Of a DNA stretch of 47,570 nucleotides, positions 15,512-23,930 are shown piece after piece. A program made the position numbers and the translations under genes. Below the pieces are notes generated by a model. That model saw only the letters and a program-made list of their open reading frames with translations. It was not told the origin of the DNA and made no database searches. The stretch is from contig CALBSC010000085.1 of NCBI GenBank assembly GCA_937927685.1, forward strand, positions 1 through 47,570, given 5' to 3'. Positions within the stretch are counted from its first letter, which is position 1. Each line of letters starts with the position of its first letter. The DNA comes from an uncultured Burkholderiales bacterium. Lineage in GTDB: Bacteria; Pseudomonadota; Gammaproteobacteria; Burkholderiales; Burkholderiaceae_C.

Positions 15512-16516
15512 TCATTCTGGCTTCACACCGGCTGCCGTGATCACCTTGCCCCACTTGGCAATCTCCTCCTGCAGGAACACGCCGGTTTGCTCCGGCGTGC
15601 TGCCCACCGGATCCAGTCCCAGCGCATCAAAGCGCGCACGCAGGTCTGCAGACTGCAGGGCGCGGCTGGTTTCCTGAGACACACGCTGCACGATTTCCCT
15701 GGGCACACCAGCGGGTGCGAGGAACATCACCCAGGTGGAGGACTCCAGAGCCGGTCCCCCCGCCTCAGCCAGTGTGGGAACCTCCGGCGCACTGGGAATG
15801 CGTTTGGCCGAGAACATGCCCAACGCCTTGATCTTGCCCGCGCGCACATGTGGCATCAAAGACACCGGCGTATCCACCAGAATCTGGATGGAGTTGCCAA
15901 TCAGGTCCTGCAAGGCAGGTGCGGTGCCCTTGTAGGGTACATGCACCATTTGCGTGCCGGTTTGCAACTTGAGGAATTCCGAGGTCAGGTGCGCAGCAGC
16001 GCCAATGCCGGAAGAGCCAAATGACACCTTGTTGGGGTTGGCCTTGGCGTACTCGATCAACTCCTTCGCATCCTTGGCCGGAAAGCTGTTGCTGGCGGTG
16101 AGGATCAGGGGTGTGGTCCCCACCAGCGACACCGGCGCAAAGCTTTTCACCGGGTCAAAGCTGGTGCGACCAGCGTACAACGTGGCATTGGCAGCGTGCG
16201 CGGCCAGCACCGAGAGAAACGTGTACCCATCGGGCTGCGCTCTGGCCACGATCTCGGCGCCCAGGAGCGAGTTGGCACCGGGCTTGTTCTCCATCACGAT
16301 GGTCCAGCCCGTGTTTTCCTGCAGTTTTTGAATCACCATGCGGGTGACGCTGTCCGTCAGCCCGCCGGGTGTGTAGGGGATGATCCAGCGGATCGGCTTT
16401 TGTGGCCAGTTGTTGCTGGATTGGCTGTGGGCGCCTGAACTGAGTAAGAGTCCGAGCAAGAGTCCCAGCAACAGTACTGTCTGCTTCACGCGGCCTGTCT
16501 CCCATAATCTTTTCAT
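15512..16516 (-). CDS. Bug/TctC-family periplasmic substrate receptor (first)
   Basis: The 334-residue protein has a signal peptide (hydrophobic LLLGLLLGLLLSSG, cleavage near residue 31). Typical Bug landmarks follow: WPQKPIRWIIPYTPGG at the N-terminus, GANSLLGAEIVARAQPDGYT and VPYKGTAPALQDLIGNSIQ. Bug proteins bind carboxylates in the periplasm; most are orphans without TctAB membrane partners, and none is adjacent here. It is 25 nt downstream of the amidohydrolase gene and probably co-transcribed, suggesting that it binds the substrate of that enzyme. The ligand is unknown. Confidence 0.9.
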   Translation of the reverse strand: MKRLWETGRVKQTVLLLGLLLGLLLSSGAHSQSSNNWPQKPIRWIIPYTPGGLTDSVTRMVIQKLQENTGWTIVMENKPGANSLLGAEIVARAQPDGYTFLSVLAAHAANATLYAGRTSFDPVKSFAPVSLVGTTPLILTASNSFPAKDAKELIEYAKANPNKVSFGSSGIGAAAHLTSEFLKLQTGTQMVHVPYKGTAPALQDLIGNSIQILVDTPVSLMPHVRAGKIKALGMFSAKRIPSAPEVPTLAEAGGPALESSTWVMFLAPAGVPREIVQRVSQETSRALQSADLRARFDALGLDPVGSTPEQTGVFLQEEIAKWGKVITAAGVKPE

Positions 16517-16541
16517 GTCAACTCCTGAAAATGAATGTACA

Positions 16542-17663
16542 TCACAGTTTCAACAGGCGTTCAGCGTTCTTGCCCAAAATGGCTAAACGCTCCTCCATGC
16601 TGAGCGCGGTTGTTTGCATCACATGGCCCACCGGGTCTTCATTCCAGGGAATCGGATGATCGGTTCCCACGACCACTTGTGACGCACCCACCTGTGCCAC
16701 AAGATGGCGCAAGGCCTCAGGCGTGAACACCAGAGAATCAAAATAAATCTGGTTCAGGTATTCGGTAGGTTTTTTCTTCAACTTAATAGCCGGGTTACAG
16801 TTGCTCGGCGATACAAAGCAGCCATGATCGGACCGCGGTGCATAGGATCCCAGATAGCCACCGCCGTGTGCCGCCAGCACCTTCAACCCAGGGAATTTGT
16901 CCAGTGTGCCCTCGAAAATCAGGTGCTGAAGTGCAATGGTGGTATCCAGCGGATTGCCAATCACGTTCGAGAGCCAGCCATTGCCCTTGAAGCGCTTGGC
17001 CAACTCGGGTGTGCTTTGCGGGTGAATGAACAGCACGGCTCCCAGTTCCTCTGCTTTGGCCCAGACCGGGTGAAAGCGTTGTTCGTGAAAATCCTCACCC
17101 ATCACGCTTCCCCCGATGGCTGCTCCACGCAGTCCCAGTTTTTTCACGGCAAATTCCAGTTCCTGCACCGCCAGATCCGGGTGTTGCAGCGACAAGGCCG
17201 CAAATGCCGCAAAACGGCTAGGATGCGCTCCACACAATTCACCCAGTCGCTCGTTGTTCAGTCGCACGATGGCGGCTGACAAGTCACGGGGTTGGCGATA
17301 CCAGTAGGGATTGATGGACAACACTTCCATGTCCACGCCACGTGCGTCCATGGTGTTGATACGTTCGGTCACCGCGTTGGGCTGGCTCAGCGGAATGAAA
17401 TGTTCCGGAACACCTTTGACAGGCGGGAGCACTCCCTTGGCTTGGTCGTCCATCAGGTCCAGTGCGTCCTGGAAGTAGCAATGTACGTGGGTGTCAATGA
17501 TCCTGACCCGCTGACCTTGATGCATCAACGGTGTCCGGGGCATACCCAGACGCGGATGCTTGTGTGAAAGCTGCGCATGTGCTGCATCAATCAGTCCGCA
17601 GGAGCAGAAAGTGACGCCAGCGCTTAAAGCCCGGTTCAGAAAGAGTCGTCGCTGCATGGGCAT
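16542..17663 (-). CDS. Amidohydrolase-family (ACMSD-like) metal-dependent hydrolase/decarboxylase, exported
   Basis: The 373-residue protein is of the COG2159 type (amidohydrolase 2). Metal-binding residues are visible: His59 and His61 in DTHVHC, His214 in LFIHPQ, His266 in AAHGGGY and Asp335 in GTDHP. Relatives include aminocarboxymuconate-semialdehyde and 2,3-dihydroxybenzoate decarboxylases. The N-terminus (RRLFLNRALSAG, then AHAQ near residue 31) looks like a Tat-type signal, so the enzyme may be periplasmic, which is less common in this family. AGGGA precedes the start. It is the first gene of an operon with the Bug receptor and divergent from the cupin gene. The substrate is unknown. 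Confidence 0.85.
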   Translation of the reverse strand: MPMQRRLFLNRALSAGVTFCSCGLIDAAHAQLSHKHPRLGMPRTPLMHQGQRVRIIDTHVHCYFQDALDLMDDQAKGVLPPVKGVPEHFIPLSQPNAVTERINTMDARGVDMEVLSINPYWYRQPRDLSAAIVRLNNERLGELCGAHPSRFAAFAALSLQHPDLAVQELEFAVKKLGLRGAAIGGSVMGEDFHEQRFHPVWAKAEELGAVLFIHPQSTPELAKRFKGNGWLSNVIGNPLDTTIALQHLIFEGTLDKFPGLKVLAAHGGGYLGSYAPRSDHGCFVSPSNCNPAIKLKKKPTEYLNQIYFDSLVFTPEALRHLVAQVGASQVVVGTDHPIPWNEDPVGHVMQTTALSMEERLAILGKNAERLLKL

Positions 17664-17696
17664 GATTCCCTGAGGTGGAGTGGAGTAATGGGATGC

Positions 17697-17724
17697 ATGG
17701 TAGCCCTGGGGCTGCTGTTGTCAA
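17697..17724 (-). promoter_or_regulatory. Candidate promoter for the amidohydrolase-Bug operon
   Basis: On the minus strand TTGACA (17724-17719) and TACCAT (17702-17697) are 16 bp apart, about 34 nt upstream of the start codon. The -35 is consensus and the -10 matches four of six positions. Confidence 0.4.
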
Positions 17725-17728
17725 AACA

Positions 17729-17755
17729 CGGGTGACAGCGCAAGGTGTTCACCCG
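17729..17755. promoter_or_regulatory. Inverted repeat between divergent promoters (possible operator)
   Basis: Perfect 7-bp arms CGGGTGA (17729-17735) and TCACCCG (17749-17755) with a 13-nt spacer lie between the two candidate divergent promoters. The position suits a repressor or activator that controls both arms. No regulator gene is adjacent to this divergon. Confidence 0.4.
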
Positions 17756-17757
17756 GA

Positions 17758-17785
17758 TTGACTTCATACCGCTTCCCACCATACT
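17758..17785 (+). promoter_or_regulatory. Candidate promoter for the cupin gene
   Basis: TTGACT (17758-17763) and CATACT (17780-17785) have 16-bp spacing. The -35 matches five of six positions and the -10 four of six. The start codon is 35 nt downstream. Confidence 0.4.
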
Positions 17786-17820
17786 GCTTGTCAGTGCACA
17801 ACACACTTGGGAGTAATACC

Positions 17821-18399
17821 ATGACACGGCTCAATCCGATCGACGACACCGTTTCGACGCGCATAGCACGCTATGCCGATCTGGTGCCCTACAAAGACAG
17901 CATGAACCGCTCGGACAACATTCCGCCCGAGGCGATGATGCTGATGTCCCCCGACAAGGTCATGCCGGTGATGTCGCCCCTGGGCTGGGAAGGACGCAGC
18001 AAGATTGCACCTGTCAAGGGAGCGCCCGGGCTGACCATCACCTTGGCCGAATGCCCGCCCGGTGACAGCGCAGGTTTGCACAAGCACACCAGCGCGGTTG
18101 AAAATTTCTTTTGTGTCCAAGGGGACTTTGAAATCACCTGGGGCGATGAAGGACAGTTCTCCACGGTGCTCCATCCCCTGGACTTTATTTCGGTCCCCGC
18201 GGGCGTCTACCGGGATTTCAAAAATGTGGGTACCGAGATGGGCCGCTTGTTGGTCATGATCCAGCCCATGCCGGGCGACACCCAAGATGCGGTGTACCAC
18301 GCCGAGTCGACCGGGCACGAAATTGTGAAGCGCTGGGGTGAGGAGACCCTGCAGGCCATGTCACGCATCGGGATTCGCTTTAGCGAGCCCGCGGCGTGA
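17821..18399 (+). CDS. Cupin-domain protein
   Basis: The 192-residue protein has one cupin barrel in its second half. Motif 1 reads GLHKHTSAVENFFCVQGDFE, giving metal ligands His87, His89 and Glu94. In motif 2 the usual His is replaced: the sequence reads VPAGVYRDFKNVG. An N-terminal arm of about 65 residues precedes the barrel. There is no signal peptide. The ATG at 17821 is chosen because TTGGGAG lies upstream. Its partner across the divergent promoter is the exported amidohydrolase, so a shared pathway is likely. Whether it is an enzyme or a small-molecule binder cannot be told. Confidence 0.82.
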   Translation: MTRLNPIDDTVSTRIARYADLVPYKDSMNRSDNIPPEAMMLMSPDKVMPVMSPLGWEGRSKIAPVKGAPGLTITLAECPPGDSAGLHKHTSAVENFFCVQGDFEITWGDEGQFSTVLHPLDFISVPAGVYRDFKNVGTEMGRLLVMIQPMPGDTQDAVYHAESTGHEIVKRWGEETLQAMSRIGIRFSEPAA

Positions 18400-18416
18400 C
18401 ACCCAACAGACCCCGG

Positions 18417-19703
18417 TCAGGCCGCCAGCGTGCTGACCCCGCGGGACGTGATGACCTGTCCCTTGCTGAAGGCTTCGTGTTGCGTTTCCACCTTGTCGAG
18501 CTCGTACAGGTAGTTGACCATCAGGCCTGCCGACTGTTGCAAGCCCTTTTTCGACAAGTCCGCAGCCCAGTTGATCTGAAACAAGGTGGCGCCGTTGGCC
18601 AGATGAAACTTGGCCACTGAATCCCCGCGACGTTCCTGGGTGTAGTGCATCAGGTAGGTGGCGCACAGGCGCTTGAGCGCATCCTGTTGCTCGGGCGTGG
18701 CGCTGGAGGGATGCCAACCGTCCTTCAATCGCTCAGACCATTTGCGCTCGCCCAGTCGCAGGGTGCTGACGGCCGCGTCAAAGCGTTTGAGTTGCGCGGG
18801 AGTGGCGTCAAAGGTGGTCAACTGGGCCCCCTGATCCATCCATTGGGTGAACCCTGGGATGGGCGACAGGGTGGAGAAGGTTTTCAGCGTGGGGATGTCG
18901 TCGATCAACTTCTGGGCGACGCGCTTGATGAGAAAGTTGCCCAGCGACACGCCCTTGAGCCCGGGTTGGCAGTTGCTGATGGAATAAAAGATGGCTGTCT
19001 TGAAGGTCTTGGACGCCCCCACGTCAGTCTTCTTGTTGATGAGGACGCCGACATCGGTGGCAATACTCGGCACCAGGGCGACTTCCACAAAAATCAGCGG
19101 CTCTTCGGGCAACTGGCGGTGAAAGAACGCATAGCAACGCCGGTCGGGTTGCAGGCGGCGGCGCAAATCATCCCAGCCATCGATCGCGTGAACCGACTCG
19201 TGCTGGATGATTTTCTCCAGCAACTGCGCGGGCGAATTCCAGGTGATTTCGTGCAGCTCCAGAAAGCCCGGGTTGAACCAGGAACTCAGCAAGTGGTGCA
19301 TGTCGGCATCGATGGCTGTCCACTGCGGGTGCGAGCCCAGTTGCGACAGCAGCGTTTTGCGCATTTCGATGATGGCCTGCGTTCCCTTGGGTGCCCGGTT
19401 GATGCGTCGCAACAGTTCCTGGCGATCCGGCTCGACGACATGGAAGAGCCGCACCAGGTTCTCTGCGGACGGATGGGCCTGGTAGGCCTCGGCCACGGCT
19501 TTGACCTGCTGCGGGTCGGGGTTGAACTCCTGCCCCAGAAAGTCGAAAAATTCCAGCCGAAGGGGAGGGCTGAGTTTTTCGTAGTGGTCAATCAGCTTGA
19601 CCGCAATGCTTTGGGCATTGGACTCACCCTGGGCGCCCATCAAGCGTTTGGCGGTTTGACGGGCCAGTTCCAGCGTGCGCTGTTCGGTGAAACGTTCAAA
19701 CAT
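18417..19703 (-). CDS. Malonyl-CoA decarboxylase
   Basis: The 428-residue protein converts malonyl-CoA to acetyl-CoA and CO2 (some relatives accept methylmalonyl-CoA). The length and the two-domain layout fit: a helical N-terminal domain (about 1-170), then the GNAT-like catalytic domain. Conserved segments include WNSPAQLLEKIIQHESVHAI, IFYSISNCQPGLKGVSLGNFLIKRV and, near residue 367, FHLANGA, whose His corresponds to the catalytic His known from the human enzyme. It is the last gene of the leftward operon; its start overlaps the GntR stop by one base (TGATG). In rhizobial mat operons the same enzyme (MatA) is paired with a GntR regulator (MatR). Confidence 0.93.
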   Translation of the reverse strand: MFERFTEQRTLELARQTAKRLMGAQGESNAQSIAVKLIDHYEKLSPPLRLEFFDFLGQEFNPDPQQVKAVAEAYQAHPSAENLVRLFHVVEPDRQELLRRINRAPKGTQAIIEMRKTLLSQLGSHPQWTAIDADMHHLLSSWFNPGFLELHEITWNSPAQLLEKIIQHESVHAIDGWDDLRRRLQPDRRCYAFFHRQLPEEPLIFVEVALVPSIATDVGVLINKKTDVGASKTFKTAIFYSISNCQPGLKGVSLGNFLIKRVAQKLIDDIPTLKTFSTLSPIPGFTQWMDQGAQLTTFDATPAQLKRFDAAVSTLRLGERKWSERLKDGWHPSSATPEQQDALKRLCATYLMHYTQERRGDSVAKFHLANGATLFQINWAADLSKKGLQQSAGLMVNYLYELDKVETQHEAFSKGQVITSRGVSTLAA

Positions 19704-20386
19704 CAGTCAGCTCCCATACCGATACGGATGACATCCGCCGCGCGCATCACATGCGCCGAGGCCAGTCGCTCTGCCTCCTCAGGTTGACGGGCCTCTATGG
19801 CCTGCACCACCCGTTCCAACTCCTGCAGGGTCTGGGTCAGGCGACCCGGTGAGCTGAGTGAGACACGCCGCAAGGCGTTCACCCGGTTGTTCAACTGGGT
19901 GAGCAGTTCGCCGATCATGCGGTTGCCACACCCTTCGAGCAGCACCGCATAAAACGCATTCTTGGCGCTGAGCAAGGACTGGGTGCTTTCTGACGCCGCC
20001 GGTGTTCGCAGATATTCCAGCGCTTCACGTAACTGCGCCAGTTGCGCGTCACTGGCATGGCGGGCAAACTCGGCACTCGCCAGCCCTTCCAGCGCACCCC
20101 GCACCGCGTACAAATCGTTGACGTCCTGCAAGGACAGGGTGGCCACCGTGGGGCCCTTGTAGGGGATGTTGTGAATCAGACCTTCGGCCTGCAAATGCTG
20201 CAACGCCTCGCGCAGCACCGTTCGGCTGACTCCCAGCGATTGCCACAAGTCCTTTTCCACCAGCTTCTGTCCGGGGGTGAAGGTGCCCGACAGGATGGCC
20301 TCGCGTAATTTGTCCGTGGCCAGTTGCCGCAACGACACAACTTCGCGGGACAGATCCATATCGAGTGTGCTCGGTGATGTGGACAT
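19703..20386 (-). CDS. GntR-family transcriptional regulator, FCD (FadR-like) subfamily
   Basis: The 227-residue protein has an N-terminal winged helix (about residues 15-75), with LRQLATDKLREAILSGTFTPG leading to the recognition helix in LGVSRTVLREALQHLQAEGLI. An all-helical FCD ligand domain follows from about residue 85. FCD domains usually bind carboxylic acids through a metal site. The ATG at 20386 gives the standard family length; the frame stays open upstream, but that part is antisense-type noise over the CoA-transferase gene. It lies between the CoA-transferase (67-nt gap) and malonyl-CoA decarboxylase (1-nt overlap). The likely target is the TTGTCAGACAA palindrome at 25294-25304. 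Confidence 0.93.
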   Translation of the reverse strand: MSTSPSTLDMDLSREVVSLRQLATDKLREAILSGTFTPGQKLVEKDLWQSLGVSRTVLREALQHLQAEGLIHNIPYKGPTVATLSLQDVNDLYAVRGALEGLASAEFARHASDAQLAQLREALEYLRTPAASESTQSLLSAKNAFYAVLLEGCGNRMIGELLTQLNNRVNALRRVSLSSPGRLTQTLQELERVVQAIEARQPEEAERLASAHVMRAADVIRIGMGAD

Positions 20387-20453
20387 GGTGAACGTGGTCA
20401 GGGGAGTGGAGGAAGTGGGCGTATGGTGACAGGGGGTGCGCCGGGGGCGCTCA

Positions 20454-21614
20454 TCAGGGCCGTGCCTTGCGTTGCTTGACCCAGCGTGCATTGTCTTGCC
20501 CCAGTCCAGGCGCTGCGCGACGAATCGCCGGGCGCTGGCCATTGAGCTTGAACGGGGTGGCGTGCACGGGCAGTGTCTGTGCTTCAGTCGTGGTGGTATT
20601 GACCAGCATGGCGCGGTCACGAATGTAGGGGTGCTGGAGCAGGTCCGAGATGTCAAACACCGGGCCGGCCGTGATGTCGCGTTCTTCGAAAAAGTCCAGC
20701 GCTTCCTGCAAGGCCAGTTGACCCACGTGGTTCTGGATGAGGGCGTCCAAGGCATCCACGTTGGCGATGCGCGCCTCGTGGGACGAGAAACGCGGGTCGT
20801 CCATGGCTTCAGGGCACCCAATGCCGGCGAACAATCGAGCCAGTGTGCCGTCCATCCCGGCCGAGAGTGCAATCCACGTGCCATCGCGCGTCTGGTAGAC
20901 ATTGCGGGGCGCGTGTGTGGGGCTGCGACTGCCGGCACGCGGATAGACCTGACCCGTCAGCGTGTACTCGGCAGCTTGTGGGCCCAGCATGGCAAACAGG
21001 GGTTCAAACAGCGACAGGTCCACCTCCTGCACTTCGGGGTTGGGGGTGCGTCGCTGCTGCAGGACCAGGGCATTGGCGATAGCCGCTCCGTACAGACCTG
21101 CCACCGTGTCGGCCAGCGCAAAGGGGGGCAACACCGGGGGACGATCTGCAAAGCCATTCATCGCCGCAAAGCCGCTGAAGGCCTCGATCAGCGAACCAAA
21201 GCCCGGCTTGCCCGCAAACAACCCGGTTTGTCCCCAGCCCGAGATGCGGATGACCACCAGGCGCGGATTGAGGGCTTGCAATTCGGTGCGCGAGAGCCCC
21301 ATTTTTTCCAGCACACCGGGTCGGAAATTCTCGACCAGCACATCGGCCCGGGTGAGCAACTCTTTGAGGGCTTGAAGGTCGTCGGCTTCTCGCAAGTTGA
21401 GCGCCACGCTCTGCTTGTTGCGGCAGTAAGCCAGCCAGTAGGTGCTGACACCACCACGACGCCATGCGCGCAGGTCATCCCCCTTGCCGGGTGATTCGAT
21501 CTTGAGCACATCGGCCCCCAGATCGGCCAGCACGTGCGTGAGGATGTTGCCCGACACCAGTCGTGAGAGGTCCACGACCAGCAGGTCGTTCAGGGGCAGG
21601 TTGTTGTTGTCCAC
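20454..21614 (-). CDS. CaiB/BaiF-family (class III) CoA-transferase
   Basis: The 386-residue enzyme should transfer CoA between carboxylic acids. The catalytic aspartate falls at Asp169 (FALADTVAG), the same number as in formyl-CoA transferase. Other family marks are LVVDLSRLVSG near the N-terminus, GADVLKIESPGKGD, NFRPGVLEKMGL and the C-terminal GPVFDISDLLQHP. It is 10 nt after the Bug receptor gene and upstream of GntR and malonyl-CoA decarboxylase. The context suggests it makes the CoA ester of the imported acid, possibly malonate or a relative. The substrate is not proven. Confidence 0.92.
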   Translation of the reverse strand: MDNNNLPLNDLLVVDLSRLVSGNILTHVLADLGADVLKIESPGKGDDLRAWRRGGVSTYWLAYCRNKQSVALNLREADDLQALKELLTRADVLVENFRPGVLEKMGLSRTELQALNPRLVVIRISGWGQTGLFAGKPGFGSLIEAFSGFAAMNGFADRPPVLPPFALADTVAGLYGAAIANALVLQQRRTPNPEVQEVDLSLFEPLFAMLGPQAAEYTLTGQVYPRAGSRSPTHAPRNVYQTRDGTWIALSAGMDGTLARLFAGIGCPEAMDDPRFSSHEARIANVDALDALIQNHVGQLALQEALDFFEERDITAGPVFDISDLLQHPYIRDRAMLVNTTTTEAQTLPVHATPFKLNGQRPAIRRAAPGLGQDNARWVKQRKARP

Positions 21615-21624
21615 GGGGGCTGGC

Positions 21625-22632
21625 TCACTCGGGTTGAATACCCACGGCCCTGAGCGTGGTCTTCCAGCGCTCGACGTCCTTGGTCAAACGGGTCTTGAGT
21701 CCATCGGGGGTGGCCCGGTCGGCCGGGACGATGAGCGCGTTCATTTCGTTGCAGCGCTGCACGAAGGCGGGGTCCACCAACGCCTGACGCAAGGCAGCCG
21801 CCAATTTGTCGATGATGGGTTTGGGGGTGCCGCGCGGCGCATAGAGCCCGTGCCACACCGCCAATTCAAACCCGGGCAGGCCAGACTCGCCAAATGTCGG
21901 CACATCGGGCAACACCGCCAGGCGCTGCCGGGTGGCCACTGCGATGGGTTTCAAGCTCCCCGCCTTGATATGGCCGATGGTGCTGGCGGGTTGATCGCAC
22001 GTCAGGTCTACCTGCTCGCCCAGCAAGTCATTGAGGGCCGGGCCTGTGCCCTTGTAGGGCACCGAAATCCACTGGCTGTTGGTGGTGGTCTTGAGCAGCA
22101 ATTCACACAACTGCGAGGTGGCACCGGTACCTGCATTGGCGAAATTCAACTTGTTGGGGTTGGCCTTGACATAGGTCAGGATGCTGCTGATCTGCGCCTG
22201 GGGCAGGTTCTTTCGACCGACCAGGATCATGGGCACATCGGCCACTTCACCAATGGGCTCGAAACTGGTGATGGGGTCGTAGGTCAGCTTGGCATAAAAG
22301 GACGGTGCGCTGGCTTGCGCCATGTTGTTGAACAGCAGCGTGTAGCCGTCGTTGGCCGCACGCGCTGCCTTGGCTGAGCCAATGGTGCCACCTGCACCGC
22401 CCACGTTCTCGATCAGCACGGTCTGTCCCAGAAACCGGGACATGGTCTGACCCAGCAGACGGCCCATCACGTCGGTGGAGCCTGCTGGCGGGAAGGGCAC
22501 CACGATGGTGATGGGTTTGTTCGGGTAATCGGTTTGCGCGGAAGCTGGCGCTCCCAGGACCATGCCCGTCAGTGCCAGGGCGGCCAGCAGGGTGCGACGT
22601 GGCCAGGCTTTCAGTGTGGTGAGCTTGTTCAT
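21625..22632 (-). CDS. Bug/TctC-family periplasmic substrate receptor (second)
   Basis: The 335-residue protein has a signal peptide (RRTLLAALALTGMVLGAPASA, cleavage near residue 33). The usual Bug motifs are present: YPNKPITIVVPFPPAGSTD, GAGGTIGSAKAARAANDGYT and VPYKGTGPALNDLLG. The ATG at 22632 overlaps the hydrolase stop by ATGA, which settles the start. It sits inside a catabolic operon that is divergent from a complete ABC importer, so it probably binds the same class of acid. No TctA or TctB gene is in the window. Confidence 0.9.
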   Translation of the reverse strand: MNKLTTLKAWPRRTLLAALALTGMVLGAPASAQTDYPNKPITIVVPFPPAGSTDVMGRLLGQTMSRFLGQTVLIENVGGAGGTIGSAKAARAANDGYTLLFNNMAQASAPSFYAKLTYDPITSFEPIGEVADVPMILVGRKNLPQAQISSILTYVKANPNKLNFANAGTGATSQLCELLLKTTTNSQWISVPYKGTGPALNDLLGEQVDLTCDQPASTIGHIKAGSLKPIAVATRQRLAVLPDVPTFGESGLPGFELAVWHGLYAPRGTPKPIIDKLAAALRQALVDPAFVQRCNEMNALIVPADRATPDGLKTRLTKDVERWKTTLRAVGIQPE

Positions 22633-23930
22633 GATGTGATGTGGTGAAGCAATGTGGACAAGGCAGGTTGTATCCAAGGCAACAAGCCGTCGGGGTTTTC
22701 AACCATGGGGAAATGGCCGAACCCCGCCAGGGTTTCAAAGTGTGCGCCCGCAATCTCCTGGGCGATACGCGCGCTGTCGGCGGGCGTGGCGGAGTAGTCA
22801 TAGTCGCCGGTGAACAACCACAGCGGCGTGCGCGTGGTGTCGATGTGCGGTGTGTGTGTGTGTGCGTTGTATTCGTCGCTGTAAAAAGCCAGATCGCCGT
22901 CGTACACGCCGGGTGCCCCCTGCGAGTAAATCCAGGTGGCGTAGTCGCGACCTGCTGCCGGACTGGTGGGGCTCAGCAAGGCACCCACCCAGGCGGCACT
23001 CAGGCGAGCCCCGTGCACTTGGGCATGGTGCAGGTAAGGCGAGCGTCGGCCGGGCGAGTGGTAGGGCGCTTCCAGCAGCAGGGCGCCGTGAAACCGGTCC
23101 GGGTGTTTTGCCAGCAGCGCCAGGCTGATGGCCGCTCCCATGGAGCAGCCCATCAGTGACACTCGGTCGAGTTGCAAGGCGTCCAGGTAGTTCAACACAC
23201 AGTCGATGTAGCGGTTTTCGGTGAGACGCCAGGTCCAGTTGGGTTCGTCCTGTGGCAGAGGCGATCGTCCATGGCCTGGCATGTCAAAGCCCAGCAGATG
23301 CCAGTCTTGCCGCAAGGCGGCCTGGGCCATGAGTCCGTGCCATTGGCGTGTGTCAGAACCCGCAGTGTGCAGCATCAGCAGCGGGGGGGCCTGTGGGTTG
23401 CCGCACGATTCGCTGTACACCCAGGTGTTGGGTTGGGTACCCAGTTGCACATAGCGACCCTGGATGTGCTTCAAGGCGCGCAAGTGCGCTGGCGGTTCAG
23501 TGCCATGTGTGTGGGCACCATGATCCGATGCACGGGCCGATGCATGGGCGGCAGTGGCACCGGGTGCATTGCCTTCGAAGCGCAGCGTTTCCAGCAAACG
23601 CTCCAGAAAAGGCAGGGCCTGTACCCAGCTGAGTTCAGACCCTTCGACGCGAAATACCTCGGGACGTCGGCGCAAGGCGCCGAACGACTGGTATCCCACC
23701 GGGGGCACGGCAGACAGCACCTGTTGCCACACCCCGGGTTGTGCCCGGCAGGTGAGTTGAGCAGCACCGGGCACACCCGGCCAGAGCGTGACCTGTCCTG
23801 CTGCCACGCCAGAGCCGGCATCCCATGCCAGGTGCAAGCCCAGCGGGCAGGCGGCGCCATCGGCCTGGACGGCAGGATGCGCCCAGGCCCGTGCCAGGCG
23901 TGCGGGCAGCGAGGACAGACCTTCGCTCAT
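22629..23930 (-). CDS. Alpha/beta hydrolase with an extra N-terminal domain
   Basis: The 433-residue protein has a C-terminal alpha/beta-hydrolase domain from about residue 160. It carries the oxyanion region LHTAGSD, nucleophile Ser263 in GCSMG, a likely acid at Asp376 or Asp378 (TGDYDYS) and His406 (GFGHFP). Residues 1-150 are not part of that fold and were not recognised; they contain a Gly/Ala/Pro-rich strand region and a His-rich linker (DHGAHTHGTEPPAH). The ATG at 23930 is chosen because it overlaps the dehydrogenase stop by ATGA. Upstream in-frame codons overlap the dehydrogenase gene. It is probably an ester or C-C hydrolase of the local pathway. A GT dinucleotide run lies inside the gene. 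Confidence 0.85.
   Translation of the reverse strand: MSEGLSSLPARLARAWAHPAVQADGAACPLGLHLAWDAGSGVAAGQVTLWPGVPGAAQLTCRAQPGVWQQVLSAVPPVGYQSFGALRRRPEVFRVEGSELSWVQALPFLERLLETLRFEGNAPGATAAHASARASDHGAHTHGTEPPAHLRALKHIQGRYVQLGTQPNTWVYSESCGNPQAPPLLMLHTAGSDTRQWHGLMAQAALRQDWHLLGFDMPGHGRSPLPQDEPNWTWRLTENRYIDCVLNYLDALQLDRVSLMGCSMGAAISLALLAKHPDRFHGALLLEAPYHSPGRRSPYLHHAQVHGARLSAAWVGALLSPTSPAAGRDYATWIYSQGAPGVYDGDLAFYSDEYNAHTHTPHIDTTRTPLWLFTGDYDYSATPADSARIAQEIAGAHFETLAGFGHFPMVENPDGLLPWIQPALSTLLHHITS

Noticed and set aside
18645..19787. A 380-codon plus-strand frame opposite malonyl-CoA decarboxylase
   Set aside because: It is a shadow of a conserved enzyme gene and shows no recognisable domain.
20387..20938. 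N-terminal extension of the GntR regulator into the CoA-transferase gene
   Set aside because: The extra residues are Arg/Thr/Pro-rich noise, and the start at 20386 gives the normal family length.
20436..21494. A 352-codon plus-strand frame opposite the CoA-transferase
   Set aside because: The minus-strand product has the catalytic Asp169 and full family length; the plus frame has no motif.
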